DNA of 64,000 bases from Serratia proteamaculans (lineage in GTDB: Bacteria > Pseudomonadota > Gammaproteobacteria > Enterobacterales > Enterobacteriaceae). Within the stretch, counting starts at the first letter, position 1; every line of letters begins with the position of its first letter. Positions 28,540 through 36,139 of this stretch are shown piece after piece. The translations under genes and the position numbers were made by a program. The stretch lies in contig NZ_SWDE01000004.1 of the NCBI RefSeq assembly GCF_013337185.1, positions 248,001 to 312,000 of the forward strand. The letters run 5' to 3'. The notes beneath the pieces were generated by a model. The model worked only from the letters and a program-made list of their open reading frames with translations. It had not been told where the DNA came from and ran no database searches.

Positions 28540-29616
28540 TTACGCCGCCAGGCGTTTAACAAAATCGGCAATGGTTTGATCTTGCGGTACTTCACGAACC
28601 TGTACGCCGGCCATCTGGTGTTTGATGATCTTTGTTCCATCCAACACTTTGCCAACGGACGATTTTGACGCTTCCAGGAACAGTTGACGCAGGAAGCCGT
28701 CATCAATGATGCCTTTGCGCAGGTTGGCGTTCAGGGTATCGAGCTCTGAAGTGAGTGAGTCCCAGGCGTTACTCATCTGGGTGGCGGCAGTGACAGCACT
28801 CTGTGCCTGAGTCTGCAGCCCCTTGTACCCTGACCCAATCTGGGTTGCTACCATCACTTCACTGTTGAGTTGGCTACGATCGCGGTAGAGTTTTTCACGG
28901 GCCTCCAGTGACTTGCTCAGTACGATTGCCCCACCGGCTACACCACCGGCCCCTGCGGTCATCATGGCAATACCACCAATCACTACCGGAGTGGATGTTC
29001 CTGCCGTCACCAGGCCGGCAACAGCGCCAATGGCCGTCACAATGGCACCGCCAATAATTAGCAGACCGCCGACCACAATGCCGGCAATCGCACCATCAAT
29101 GGCCGCGTTGATGCCATCGATATCTCGATTTAGCTGTTCCAAAACCCCATTGTTGCCACCCACTACGTTGTTAAGGTTGACTACAATCACTTGATAGTTA
29201 GTTGAATCGGTAATCAGGTTGTTATTCAAGATACCAATGGTATTGCGTGTATTCACCGAGACTTCCTGGTATTCCTTGGCCTTATCGCGGATCATTCCCA
29301 AGGTGCTTAACCATTCTTCTTTTGTCGCGCCGGAGGGCATGACGGATGAAATAAGGTTTTGCGTTTCAAAATAATCCTGGATATTAGTAACGTTACGGAT
29401 AATTAAAGGCTGAATGTCATTCAAATAATGATTTGCGTGACCTTTTGCCGTGGTCAGGCTCTCATTGATTTGACGTTGATGTTCCCGCAGATTTGGGAAT
29501 CGTTGAAAATCGACCGAGATTTGTTGTCTGACACTATTGCAATAAGTCTGGATATGCAGAGCCTGTGAAGATTGGTTGTTCATACCATCATTAATAGAAC
29601 TTGTTGGGGTCGTCAT
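28540..29616 (-). CDS. Tripartite alpha-pore-forming toxin, B-type component
   Basis: A 358-residue helical protein, no signal peptide. Residues 175-234 form a long hydrophobic, glycine- and alanine-rich head (IAGIVVGGLLIIGGAIVTAI and onward to GGIAMMTAGAGGVAGGAIVL), long enough for two membrane helices, within flanking long helices. This is the hallmark of the pore-inserting B component of the HBL/Nhe and Ahl/Smh family. AAAGGA precedes the ATG. It is 30 bases from the end of the first toxin gene. Function as a cytolysin needs all three parts in related systems. Confidence 0.8.
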   Translation of the reverse strand: MTTPTSSINDGMNNQSSQALHIQTYCNSVRQQISVDFQRFPNLREHQRQINESLTTAKGHANHYLNDIQPLIIRNVTNIQDYFETQNLISSVMPSGATKEEWLSTLGMIRDKAKEYQEVSVNTRNTIGILNNNLITDSTNYQVIVVNLNNVVGGNNGVLEQLNRDIDGINAAIDGAIAGIVVGGLLIIGGAIVTAIGAVAGLVTAGTSTPVVIGGIAMMTAGAGGVAGGAIVLSKSLEAREKLYRDRSQLNSEVMVATQIGSGYKGLQTQAQSAVTAATQMSNAWDSLTSELDTLNANLRKGIIDDGFLRQLFLEASKSSVGKVLDGTKIIKHQMAGVQVREVPQDQTIADFVKRLAA

Positions 29617-29646
29617 GATTTGATCCTTTAGTTTAATAAGTTGAGA

Positions 29647-30744
29647 TTACATTTCTGGTAAGATGTTATTTCCGGCGTAGTTAGCCTTGGCTTTATCGAT
29701 GACATTCGAGATCTGTTGCCATTTCTCGGCACTGAGTGAAATAACCTGCTTGGTTTGTTTCATATCCGAAAGCTCACTGATATCGCGTATAACGGGAGCC
29801 GCAGCCAGATAGGCGTTGGCTACCTTATTCCACTCGGCGGGCAATAGCGCCATTCGTTGCGCAGTAAGCGCATAGGTTTCGACAAATAGCTGAGCCTGAG
29901 CGTGGACTGACTTGGCAACGGAAAGCAACGCATTGGCAGTAGCCAAAGCCTGGTATGCTGCTGCCAATTTGACATAATTGGCTTTCAGATCGCTAACCGC
30001 CTGACTAGCACCGGAGGCCCCCGCAGAGATAGCCTGAATGCCGGAGATCATATATTCGGTTTGTTCACCGGCAGACTTGGGTTTAGTCGGTTGCGGGTCC
30101 TTCGGTTTATTGCCCGTGTTACCCAGTGGTACGGCAGCGACAATGGCTTGACCCAGCTGTACCACCCCTGAGCCGGTTTTGATGCCTGCATCAACGATGC
30201 CTTGAATATTCTTGGCAATCGCTTCATTAAGCGCGGTGATGGTTTGTGCCTGCTGTTTGGCTTCAGCGCCAAGCCCCAGTTCGATGGCGCTGACTGTCTC
30301 ACTGAAATTGTTCATCAGTGGCTCCAGGGTTTCCCTCGTTACGCTGAACTGGGTATGAACCGCTTGCGCCGCGACCTGATAGCTTTGAGCTACAGTCGCA
30401 AGTGCCGCAACCATTTCAGCGCCTTTCTGGGATGACTGTGGATCCTCAGCAGAAAAGATGCCATTGACAGCGTTGACCAGGCTGGAAAAATTTGATGCCT
30501 TGCTAAACAGCCCGATTAACTCAGACATGGTGCTTTGCTTGAATGTGTGAGCCTGTTGTCTTAATTGATTCTGGTAGGCCTTTATTTTCACCGTCAATCC
30601 CGGATCCATGCTCAGTGAAGTTAACACTTGTTGGCTCAACAACAAATTACTGTAACTTTGATCAAGCAATGCATGAGAGGAAATTGAGATATGTAATGCT
30701 AATAACTCCTGCGGACTTAAATCAATACTCATCAGTTCTTTCAT
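29647..30744 (-). CDS. Tripartite alpha-pore-forming toxin, A-type component
   Basis: A 365-residue helical protein without signal peptide. The head, about residues 180-250, is only moderately hydrophobic and is interrupted by a Lys/Pro-rich turn (GNKPKDPQPTKPK), as expected for the A component that lines the pore with an amphipathic hairpin. A frame continues upstream to a GTG at 30948, but no ribosome site supports it. The ATG at 30744 has GAGAG upstream and gives the family length, so I use it. First gene of the toxin operon and divergent from the lysozyme gene. Confidence 0.75.
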   Translation of the reverse strand: MKELMSIDLSPQELLALHISISSHALLDQSYSNLLLSQQVLTSLSMDPGLTVKIKAYQNQLRQQAHTFKQSTMSELIGLFSKASNFSSLVNAVNGIFSAEDPQSSQKGAEMVAALATVAQSYQVAAQAVHTQFSVTRETLEPLMNNFSETVSAIELGLGAEAKQQAQTITALNEAIAKNIQGIVDAGIKTGSGVVQLGQAIVAAVPLGNTGNKPKDPQPTKPKSAGEQTEYMISGIQAISAGASGASQAVSDLKANYVKLAAAYQALATANALLSVAKSVHAQAQLFVETYALTAQRMALLPAEWNKVANAYLAAAPVIRDISELSDMKQTKQVISLSAEKWQQISNVIDKAKANYAGNNILPEM

Positions 30745-31042
30745 AATACACTCTCTATATAATGGATTATTAAATAAAGTTGATAATAAACGGTGATCTC
30801 TGTGTTCTCCTTTTTGACTATTTGTTGGTGAGATAAACCTATCGCAGAGTGACCGACTCTGAATATCGTCAAAATCAGCAGGTGGATGTTCGAAAGGGAA
30901 AGTGAAATTTATTTCATATGTCCTTTTTGATGATTCATATGAATTCACAGTGATTTGTTATTGTCTGTTTTCAGAGCGGCTCTATACTGCCTGACTATTC
31001 AAGTGAGGGGAGTTATTAATCGTATTATTGAAAGGAGTCTAT
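30745..31042. promoter_or_regulatory. Divergent regulatory region of toxin operon and lysozyme gene
   Basis: About 298 bases between the chosen toxin A start and the lysozyme ATG. On the toxin strand, at about 30920, AAAAAGGA is followed by a two-codon frame (ATG AAA TAA). If the toxin start is as proposed, the toxin mRNA has a leader of up to about 200 bases that could carry translational control. Confidence 0.35.
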
Positions 31043-31528
31043 ATGCATAAAGTATTGTCTGAACGTGGATTAACATTAATTAAAAGTTTTGAGGGGCTTC
31101 GGCTTTCGTCATATCGCGATAGCGGTGGTATTTGGACTATTGGTTATGGGCATACCGGTGATGTGCGGGCGGGGAAAACCATCAGTGAATTGACCGCACT
31201 GACTTTGCTGCAAGCCGATGTGATGGATTGTGAAACACTGTTGCACAAGATAGTTGAAGTCCCATTGAATCAAGGGCAATTTGATGCCTTGGTGTCTTTT
31301 CTGTTCAATGTCGGGCCGGGTAAGCCTGGTGTAAAAAGTGGGCTGCGATATTTGAAATCCGGTTCCCCTTCGACACTGTTGGTATTGTTAAACGCCGGAC
31401 GGTATCAAGAGGCGGCGGCGCAGTTCCCTCTGTGGATGTATGCCGGTGGTCAGCGTTTACCCGGATTGTTGCGACGCCGCAAGGAAGAGCAGCGTTTGTT
31501 CTTATCGGAAATGCAACCGGTAACCTAA
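31043..31528 (+). CDS. Phage-type lysozyme (GH24 endolysin)
   Basis: A 161-residue muramidase cutting the MurNAc-GlcNAc bond of peptidoglycan. The GH24 catalytic triad is in register as Glu17 (SFEGLR), Asp26 and Thr32 (WTIGYGH). There is no signal peptide or N-terminal membrane anchor, so it needs a holin or another way out; no holin is visible nearby. AAAGGAG lies before the ATG; an in-frame TTG 15 bases upstream would leave this site inside the gene. No other phage gene is present. Its head-to-head position with a signal-less toxin operon suggests a role in toxin release, as muramidases do for some toxins (inference). Confidence 0.85.
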   Translation: MHKVLSERGLTLIKSFEGLRLSSYRDSGGIWTIGYGHTGDVRAGKTISELTALTLLQADVMDCETLLHKIVEVPLNQGQFDALVSFLFNVGPGKPGVKSGLRYLKSGSPSTLLVLLNAGRYQEAAAQFPLWMYAGGQRLPGLLRRRKEEQRLFLSEMQPVT

Positions 31529-31555
31529 GTGCGACTCGTTAGTGTGCAACAACCG

Positions 31556-32446
31556 CTAAGCACGCAACATCTCCAGAAATGCCTGCACCACCGGCGTTGC
31601 GCTGTCGGCGTGATAAATGGCATACAGATCCGCTGACGGCGCCTGCTGCAGCGGACAAAAGCGCACGCCGGGCCAGGGAATACGGCCGTAACTGTCCGGC
31701 AGCAGCGTGATGCCATAGCCTTCGGCCACCAGTGCCATCAGGGTTTGCGGCTCGTTGACCTGATAGGCGATATCCGGCTTGAAACCCTGCTGCAGACATA
31801 AATTGTGCAGATAGAGCCCCAAACTGGCTTCGTGCGGCGGCAGTACAATGAATTTTTCATGCCGCAGCGCTGCGAGCGGCAGGCTTTCCGCCTGAGCGAG
31901 TGCGTGGCCCTGCGGCAGCACCAGCGCAATATTCTCCCGTGCCAACAGCTGGCTCGCCAGCCCCGGTAATACCTGTTCCTTTGCCTCGCGCCAGACACCA
32001 ATATCGATATGACGCTTTTGCAGCGCAGTAATCTGCTGGCTGGGTGTCAGTTCGTTTAACGCCCAGGTGACATTGGTCGTTTGCCCGGCAAAGCGTTTCA
32101 GCGCCGGGATCAGCCCGCCCCATACCGAAGTGCCGACCATGCCGACTACCATATGCCCGGCCTCTCCGCGCCCCAACTGCTGCACCTGATTGAGCGCATG
32201 CCCGGCCTGATCCAGCAGCATTTCTACATTATGAAACAGCGTGCGCCCGGCCAGCGTCAATGCCATCGTGCGGGTGGTTCGCTTGAATAGCTCCACGCCC
32301 AGTTGGCTCTCCAGCTCTTTAATATGCTTGCTGAGCGGCGGCTGCGAAATATTCAGTCGCAATGCCGCCTGGGTGAAGTTCATCTCCTCCGCCACCACGC
32401 GAAAATAATGCAGCAGGCGAAAATTAATTCGGCTGGGATCGGGCAA
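31556..32446 (-). CDS. xapR: XapR, LysR-family activator of xanthosine genes
   Basis: A 296-residue LysR regulator, divergent from xapA-xapB, the known arrangement of the xanthosine regulon activator. Helix-turn-helix in FTQAALRLNISQPPLSKHIK; effector-domain segments GRGEAGHMVVGMVGTSVWG and NEPQTLMALVAEGYGITLLPD match XapR. The start is a TTG at 32446, which aligns in length with the E. coli N-terminus but lacks a good ribosome site; a perfect AGGAGG lies 30 bases upstream with no ATG, GTG or TTG after it. Confidence 0.85.
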   Translation of the reverse strand: MPDPSRINFRLLHYFRVVAEEMNFTQAALRLNISQPPLSKHIKELESQLGVELFKRTTRTMALTLAGRTLFHNVEMLLDQAGHALNQVQQLGRGEAGHMVVGMVGTSVWGGLIPALKRFAGQTTNVTWALNELTPSQQITALQKRHIDIGVWREAKEQVLPGLASQLLARENIALVLPQGHALAQAESLPLAALRHEKFIVLPPHEASLGLYLHNLCLQQGFKPDIAYQVNEPQTLMALVAEGYGITLLPDSYGRIPWPGVRFCPLQQAPSADLYAIYHADSATPVVQAFLEMLRA

Positions 32447-32520
32447 TGGCTGGGGTTGCTTGATGCTGATGATCGCCTCCTGGGGCTACCAATTTATAGG
32501 TAAATGGAATAAATCGGCCG

Positions 32521-32535
32521 CCAATAATGTATTGG
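32521..32535. promoter_or_regulatory. Palindrome in the xapR-xapA intergenic region
   Basis: CCAATA and TATTGG flank ATG as a perfect 6-base inverted repeat about 60 bases before xapA. It is a candidate XapR site. Confidence 0.4.
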
Positions 32536-32596
32536 TCGCCGCCGCACCTCGCTCTCTACTATGGGGATAACCTCCCCCCTCATAGAAGAGAATACA

Positions 32597-33418
32597 ATGT
32601 TTAATCAAGAAGATGCTTTTTCCTGTGCTGAAGTGATCCGCACCAGGCTGCCGGGCTTCCAGCCGCGCGCCGCTTTGATACTGGGCTCTGGGCTGGGCGC
32701 GCTGGCGGAGGTGATGACCGACACCCTGACCATCGACTACGCAGAGCTGCCGGGCTTCCCGGTCAGTAGCGTGGTGGGGCATGCCGGGCAACTGGTCGCC
32801 GGCTGGCTGGAAGGCGTACCGGTGCTGTGCATGAAAGGGCGTGGCCACTACTACGAAGGGCGTGGCATGCAGGTGATGACCACCGCCGTGCGCACCTTCA
32901 AACTGTTGGGCTGCGAGTTCCTGCTGGCCACCAATGCTGCCGGTTCGCTGCGCCAGTCGGTGGCACCGGGCAGCCTGGTGGCACTCACCGACCACATCAA
33001 TTTTATGCCCGAGTCGCCGCTGGTTGGCGATAACGACGAGCGTTTCGGCCCGCGTTTCTTCAGCCTGGCCGACGCCTATGACCGCGAGCTGCGCGGACAG
33101 TTGGCTCAGGTGGCGCAAAGCGTGGGTATTCCGTTGGCCGAAGGGGTATTTGCCGCTTACACCGGGCCAAACTTCGAAACGCCGGCGGAAATTCGCATGA
33201 TGCAAACCTTGGGCTGCGACGTGGTCGGTATGTCGATCGTGCCGGAAGTGCTCGCGGCGCGTCATTGTGGGCTGAAGGTGTTGGTGGTGTCTGCGATGAC
33301 CAACTACGCCGAAGGCTTGTCCGATACGCCGCTCTCCCATGAACAAACGCTGAGCTGTGCGGCGCTGGCGGCGGAGGACTTTATGCGCCTGATCCGTGAG
33401 TTCTTCAAAACACTGTAA
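32597..33418 (+). CDS. xapA: Purine nucleoside phosphorylase II (xanthosine phosphorylase)
   Basis: A 273-residue trimeric-type purine nucleoside phosphorylase able to split xanthosine, inosine and guanosine. Phosphate and base sites are seen in ILGSGLGALAE, MKGRGHYYEGR, TNAAGSLRQSV and MMQTLGCDVVGMSIVPE. I start at ATG 32597 (AGAAGAG upstream), which matches E. coli XapA; an earlier in-frame ATG at 32561 lacks support. xapB follows after a hairpin, and XapR is divergent. Confidence 0.93.
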   Translation: MFNQEDAFSCAEVIRTRLPGFQPRAALILGSGLGALAEVMTDTLTIDYAELPGFPVSSVVGHAGQLVAGWLEGVPVLCMKGRGHYYEGRGMQVMTTAVRTFKLLGCEFLLATNAAGSLRQSVAPGSLVALTDHINFMPESPLVGDNDERFGPRFFSLADAYDRELRGQLAQVAQSVGIPLAEGVFAAYTGPNFETPAEIRMMQTLGCDVVGMSIVPEVLAARHCGLKVLVVSAMTNYAEGLSDTPLSHEQTLSCAALAAEDFMRLIREFFKTL

Positions 33419-33433
33419 TGCTGTAAAACCCCT

Positions 33434-33461
33434 CGCGGCAGGAGGCCGGGACCCTGCCGCG
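33434..33461 (+). other. Hairpin between xapA and xapB
   Basis: CGCGGCAGG and CCTGCCGCG make a perfect 9-base stem with a 10-base loop and no T run. It may shield xapA mRNA or reduce xapB expression. Confidence 0.5.
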
Positions 33462-33499
33462 CGAATCATCGTTTTAATCAGAATAATAAGGTGATGGTG

Positions 33500-34759
33500 A
33501 TGGCAATAAAAACGCGACTTAAGGTGATGGTTTTTCTTCAGTTCTTTATTTGGGGAGCCTGGCTGGTCACGCTGGGATCCTACATGATTAACACCCTGCA
33601 TTTTAGCGGTCTGCAGGTGGGTATGGTGTACAGCGCCAAAGGTATCGCCGCGCTGATTATGCCGGGGCTGGCGGGCATTCTGGCCGACCGCTGGATCAAG
33701 GCCAATTACCTCTATGCGCTGTGTCATCTGTTCGGCGCCGGAGCGCTGTACTGTGCCGCCCAGGTTGAGCAACCTATGGTGATGTTCTGGGTGATGCTGT
33801 TCAACGCCATGGTGTATATGCCGACCATTTCGCTCTCCAACGCCATATCCTATTTTTGCCTGGAAAAGCACGGTTACGATACGGTGAAAGATTTCCCACC
33901 GGTACGGGTGTATGGCACCGTCGGCTTTATCGTAGCGATGTGGCTGATCGGTTTTAGCAGAATTGAACTCAGCAATTTGCAACTCTATCTGGCCTCCGGG
34001 GTGTCACTGTTGTTGGCGGGTTATTCGCTGACGCTGCCGAATTGCCCGACCAGCAAAGTGGAAAAATCGAAAAGCTGGTTCAGCGTGCTGGGGCTGGACG
34101 CGCTGGTATTATTTCGCCAGCGGCGTATGGCGCTGTTTTTCCTGTTTGCCATGTTGCTGGGGGCGGCGCTGCAGATAACCAACACCTTCGGCAACCCGTT
34201 CCTGCATGATTTTGCCAATAATCCGCTGTATCAGGACAGCATAAGCGTCAGATACCCGGCGGTGCTGTTGTCGCTGTCACAAATCTCCGAGGTGTTTTTC
34301 ATCCTCACTATCCCGTTCTTCCTGCGTCGATATGGCATCAAACAGGTGATGTTGATCAGCATGGCGGCCTGGACCCTGCGTTTCCTGTTCCTGGCCTATG
34401 GCACCCCGGCCGGTTTCGGCTTTGTCCTGCTGCTGCTTTCGATGATCGTCTACGGCTGCGCCTTTGATTTCTTTAATATCTCTGGGGCTATCTTCGTGGA
34501 GAAAGAGGCCGATCACCGGATTCGCGCCAGTGCGCAAGGGCTGTTTATGACCATGGTGAACGGTATTGGCGCTTATCTGGGGGCGATTGCCAGCGGCGAA
34601 GTGGTGGACTTCTTCACTCAAAATGGCGTCAAGGACTGGCAGAGTATCTGGCTGGTGTTCGCACTCTATACGCTGGTGCTGGGCGTGATTTTCGCGCTGA
34701 CTTTCAACTATCAGCACCAACCGGAGGAAAATCCGGGGCCGGTGCAACGGGCGCATTAA
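33500..34759 (+). CDS. xapB: XapB, xanthosine/nucleoside proton symporter
   Basis: A 419-residue MFS permease of the nucleoside:H+ symporter family with about twelve membrane segments. Conserved stretches are FIWGAWLVTLGSYMINTL, TNTFGNPFLHDFA and VYGCAFDFFNISGAIF. Several start codons cluster at 33491-33500; the ATG at 33500 has AAGG at proper distance and matches the E. coli protein. A terminator follows immediately. Confidence 0.92.
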   Translation: MAIKTRLKVMVFLQFFIWGAWLVTLGSYMINTLHFSGLQVGMVYSAKGIAALIMPGLAGILADRWIKANYLYALCHLFGAGALYCAAQVEQPMVMFWVMLFNAMVYMPTISLSNAISYFCLEKHGYDTVKDFPPVRVYGTVGFIVAMWLIGFSRIELSNLQLYLASGVSLLLAGYSLTLPNCPTSKVEKSKSWFSVLGLDALVLFRQRRMALFFLFAMLLGAALQITNTFGNPFLHDFANNPLYQDSISVRYPAVLLSLSQISEVFFILTIPFFLRRYGIKQVMLISMAAWTLRFLFLAYGTPAGFGFVLLLLSMIVYGCAFDFFNISGAIFVEKEADHRIRASAQGLFMTMVNGIGAYLGAIASGEVVDFFTQNGVKDWQSIWLVFALYTLVLGVIFALTFNYQHQPEENPGPVQRAH

Positions 34760-34764
34760 AATAT

Positions 34765-34794
34765 ATGGGCGCACTGAGTTGCGCCCATTTTGTT
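34765..34794 (+). terminator. Rho-independent terminator of xapAB
   Basis: ATGGGCGCA and TGCGCCCAT form a 9-base stem followed by TTTGTT. The remaining sequence to 35042 is A+T-rich and holds no gene I can support. Confidence 0.8.
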
Positions 34795-35042
34795 GGTGGT
34801 TGATTAAAATTGCTATTCTTTATTATTTTTGTCGCGAGTGGCATAAATATTAAATAATGACCAACAAATAAAAACATCGACACAACAGAATACCAATCAT
34901 TATTTTTTAAAATTAATAACAAAGATAAATACTTTATTTTTGGTTAAGTTTTAAGAGGGTATTTCTTGACTGCCGTCGGGCTGTGTGGTCTCTTATTGAT
35001 AACGGGGAATAATGGATTGTTGCTGAAGGGTATATTTTAATT

Positions 35043-35519
35043 ATGGCACTCGCAGAGAAAAAGTTGTCTTTGGTTGAAAACGATTTCTTCGCCCTGAACA
35101 GTAAGAGTAGCACCCTAATTATTAAGTCTGAAAATAAGGCCATTCATCTTACTGAGCTGCAACGAAGATTGTTTCGAATTTTGCTTAGTGGGGTAACCAA
35201 GAAGCAAGAAGTGATAGAGTCGGTATGGGAAAATAATCACGTCACTATCACTGATAACAACTATCACCAATTAATCTATCAGTGCAGAACCCTGCTTTCC
35301 CGCCACGGTATTCCTCCTGAAGTTATCAAAACGATCCCAAGATACGGTGTCAGATTCAATTTTTCGCCGCTGGAAGAAGTGCCCGGTCGGCACAGCAATA
35401 AGCTGTCATTTCTGCGTGAAAAACTCTCCGCCATGCTCAGTAACAGACAACGACTGGTTCGCAATATTTTGATTTTAATGATTATTAACTCGATATTCAT
35501 CGTCAGTGCAATGGTGTGA
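35043..35519 (+). CDS. ToxR/CadC-like winged-helix protein with C-terminal membrane anchor
   Basis: A 158-residue protein. Residues about 25-115 form an OmpR-type winged helix (LTELQRRLFRILLSGVTKKQ, then VIKTIPRYGVRF, the typical end of the domain). A single hydrophobic segment at about 139-158 (NILILMIINSIFIVSAMV) closes the protein with no periplasmic domain behind it. ToxR-like regulators normally carry a sensor domain beyond the membrane, so this is either a tail-anchored variant or truncated. It precedes gspC by 48 bases on the same strand, suggesting control of the secretion genes. No strong ribosome site is seen. Confidence 0.7.
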   Translation: MALAEKKLSLVENDFFALNSKSSTLIIKSENKAIHLTELQRRLFRILLSGVTKKQEVIESVWENNHVTITDNNYHQLIYQCRTLLSRHGIPPEVIKTIPRYGVRFNFSPLEEVPGRHSNKLSFLREKLSAMLSNRQRLVRNILILMIINSIFIVSAMV

Positions 35520-35567
35520 ACGCGATGGGCTTGTCTATCGAGGTTTGCGATAAGTGAGAGGCGCAGC

Positions 35568-36092
35568 ATGAGGTTTGGTTTGGTTTCTGCTGGTTTTGGC
35601 CGTATCGAGAAAATAAAATGGCCCAATATATTGGAATACCTATTATTTTCACTTGGTGTGTTCTCTGTTTTTGGCATAGTTTACAACGCCGCGTATAAAA
35701 CAGAAAACTCTGAAATCAGGATTGACGCGTTATTAAGACAGCAGCCCAGCAAAAAAGCCAGTCAGGATGCCCATTCATTGTCAGAGCTGTTTTATCCAAA
35801 GGGGGATTCAGCGGTGTCAGCCGAACAGGGGCGTTTTCGTGTCCACGGAAAATTAGCTGGTGACGATTTATTAATGGCAGCACCCGTTGTCAAATTAACA
35901 CTGAAAGTGGTGGGTTTGCTGTGCGATAAGGATAATCATGCCGGCATGGTGATTATTGAAGTCTCGGGAAGGCAGCAGAGTTATGTCTCCGGTGAAGCCA
36001 TCAATGATACTTACCCGATAATTAAAATATTTTCAGACCGGATCGTTATCAATGAAAACGGATTTTATGCGGCATTAATGCTCGAGAGTTGA
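35568..36092 (+). CDS. gspC: Type II secretion inner membrane component GspC-like
   Basis: A 174-residue GspC-type protein linking inner membrane platform and secretin. A cytoplasmic head is followed by a membrane segment at about 23-42 (NILEYLLFSLGVFSVFGIVY) and a periplasmic homology region with the segment VVGLLCDKDNHAGMVIIE and IKIFSDRIVINENGFYAAL. The C-terminal PDZ or coiled-coil domain found in long GspC proteins is absent. GAGAGG precedes the ATG. First of three consecutive gsp genes; the rest of the operon is missing. Confidence 0.75.
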   Translation: MRFGLVSAGFGRIEKIKWPNILEYLLFSLGVFSVFGIVYNAAYKTENSEIRIDALLRQQPSKKASQDAHSLSELFYPKGDSAVSAEQGRFRVHGKLAGDDLLMAAPVVKLTLKVVGLLCDKDNHAGMVIIEVSGRQQSYVSGEAINDTYPIIKIFSDRIVINENGFYAALMLES

Positions 36093-36139
36093 GTGTGATC
36101 ATCAATGTCGCATTATTGGCTTCGCAATTGGAAAGACAC

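Noticed and set aside
30745-30948. Upstream extension of toxin A to a GTG
   Set aside because: No ribosome site, and the resulting protein would be about 70 residues longer than related A components; kept as leader.
31043-31528. Prophage remnant
   Set aside because: The lysozyme is the only phage-type gene; no integrase of phage type, capsid, tail or holin genes nearby.
32486-33982. Antisense frame of 498 codons opposite xapA and xapB
   Set aside because: Spans two real genes and the gap between them; no ribosome site or domain.
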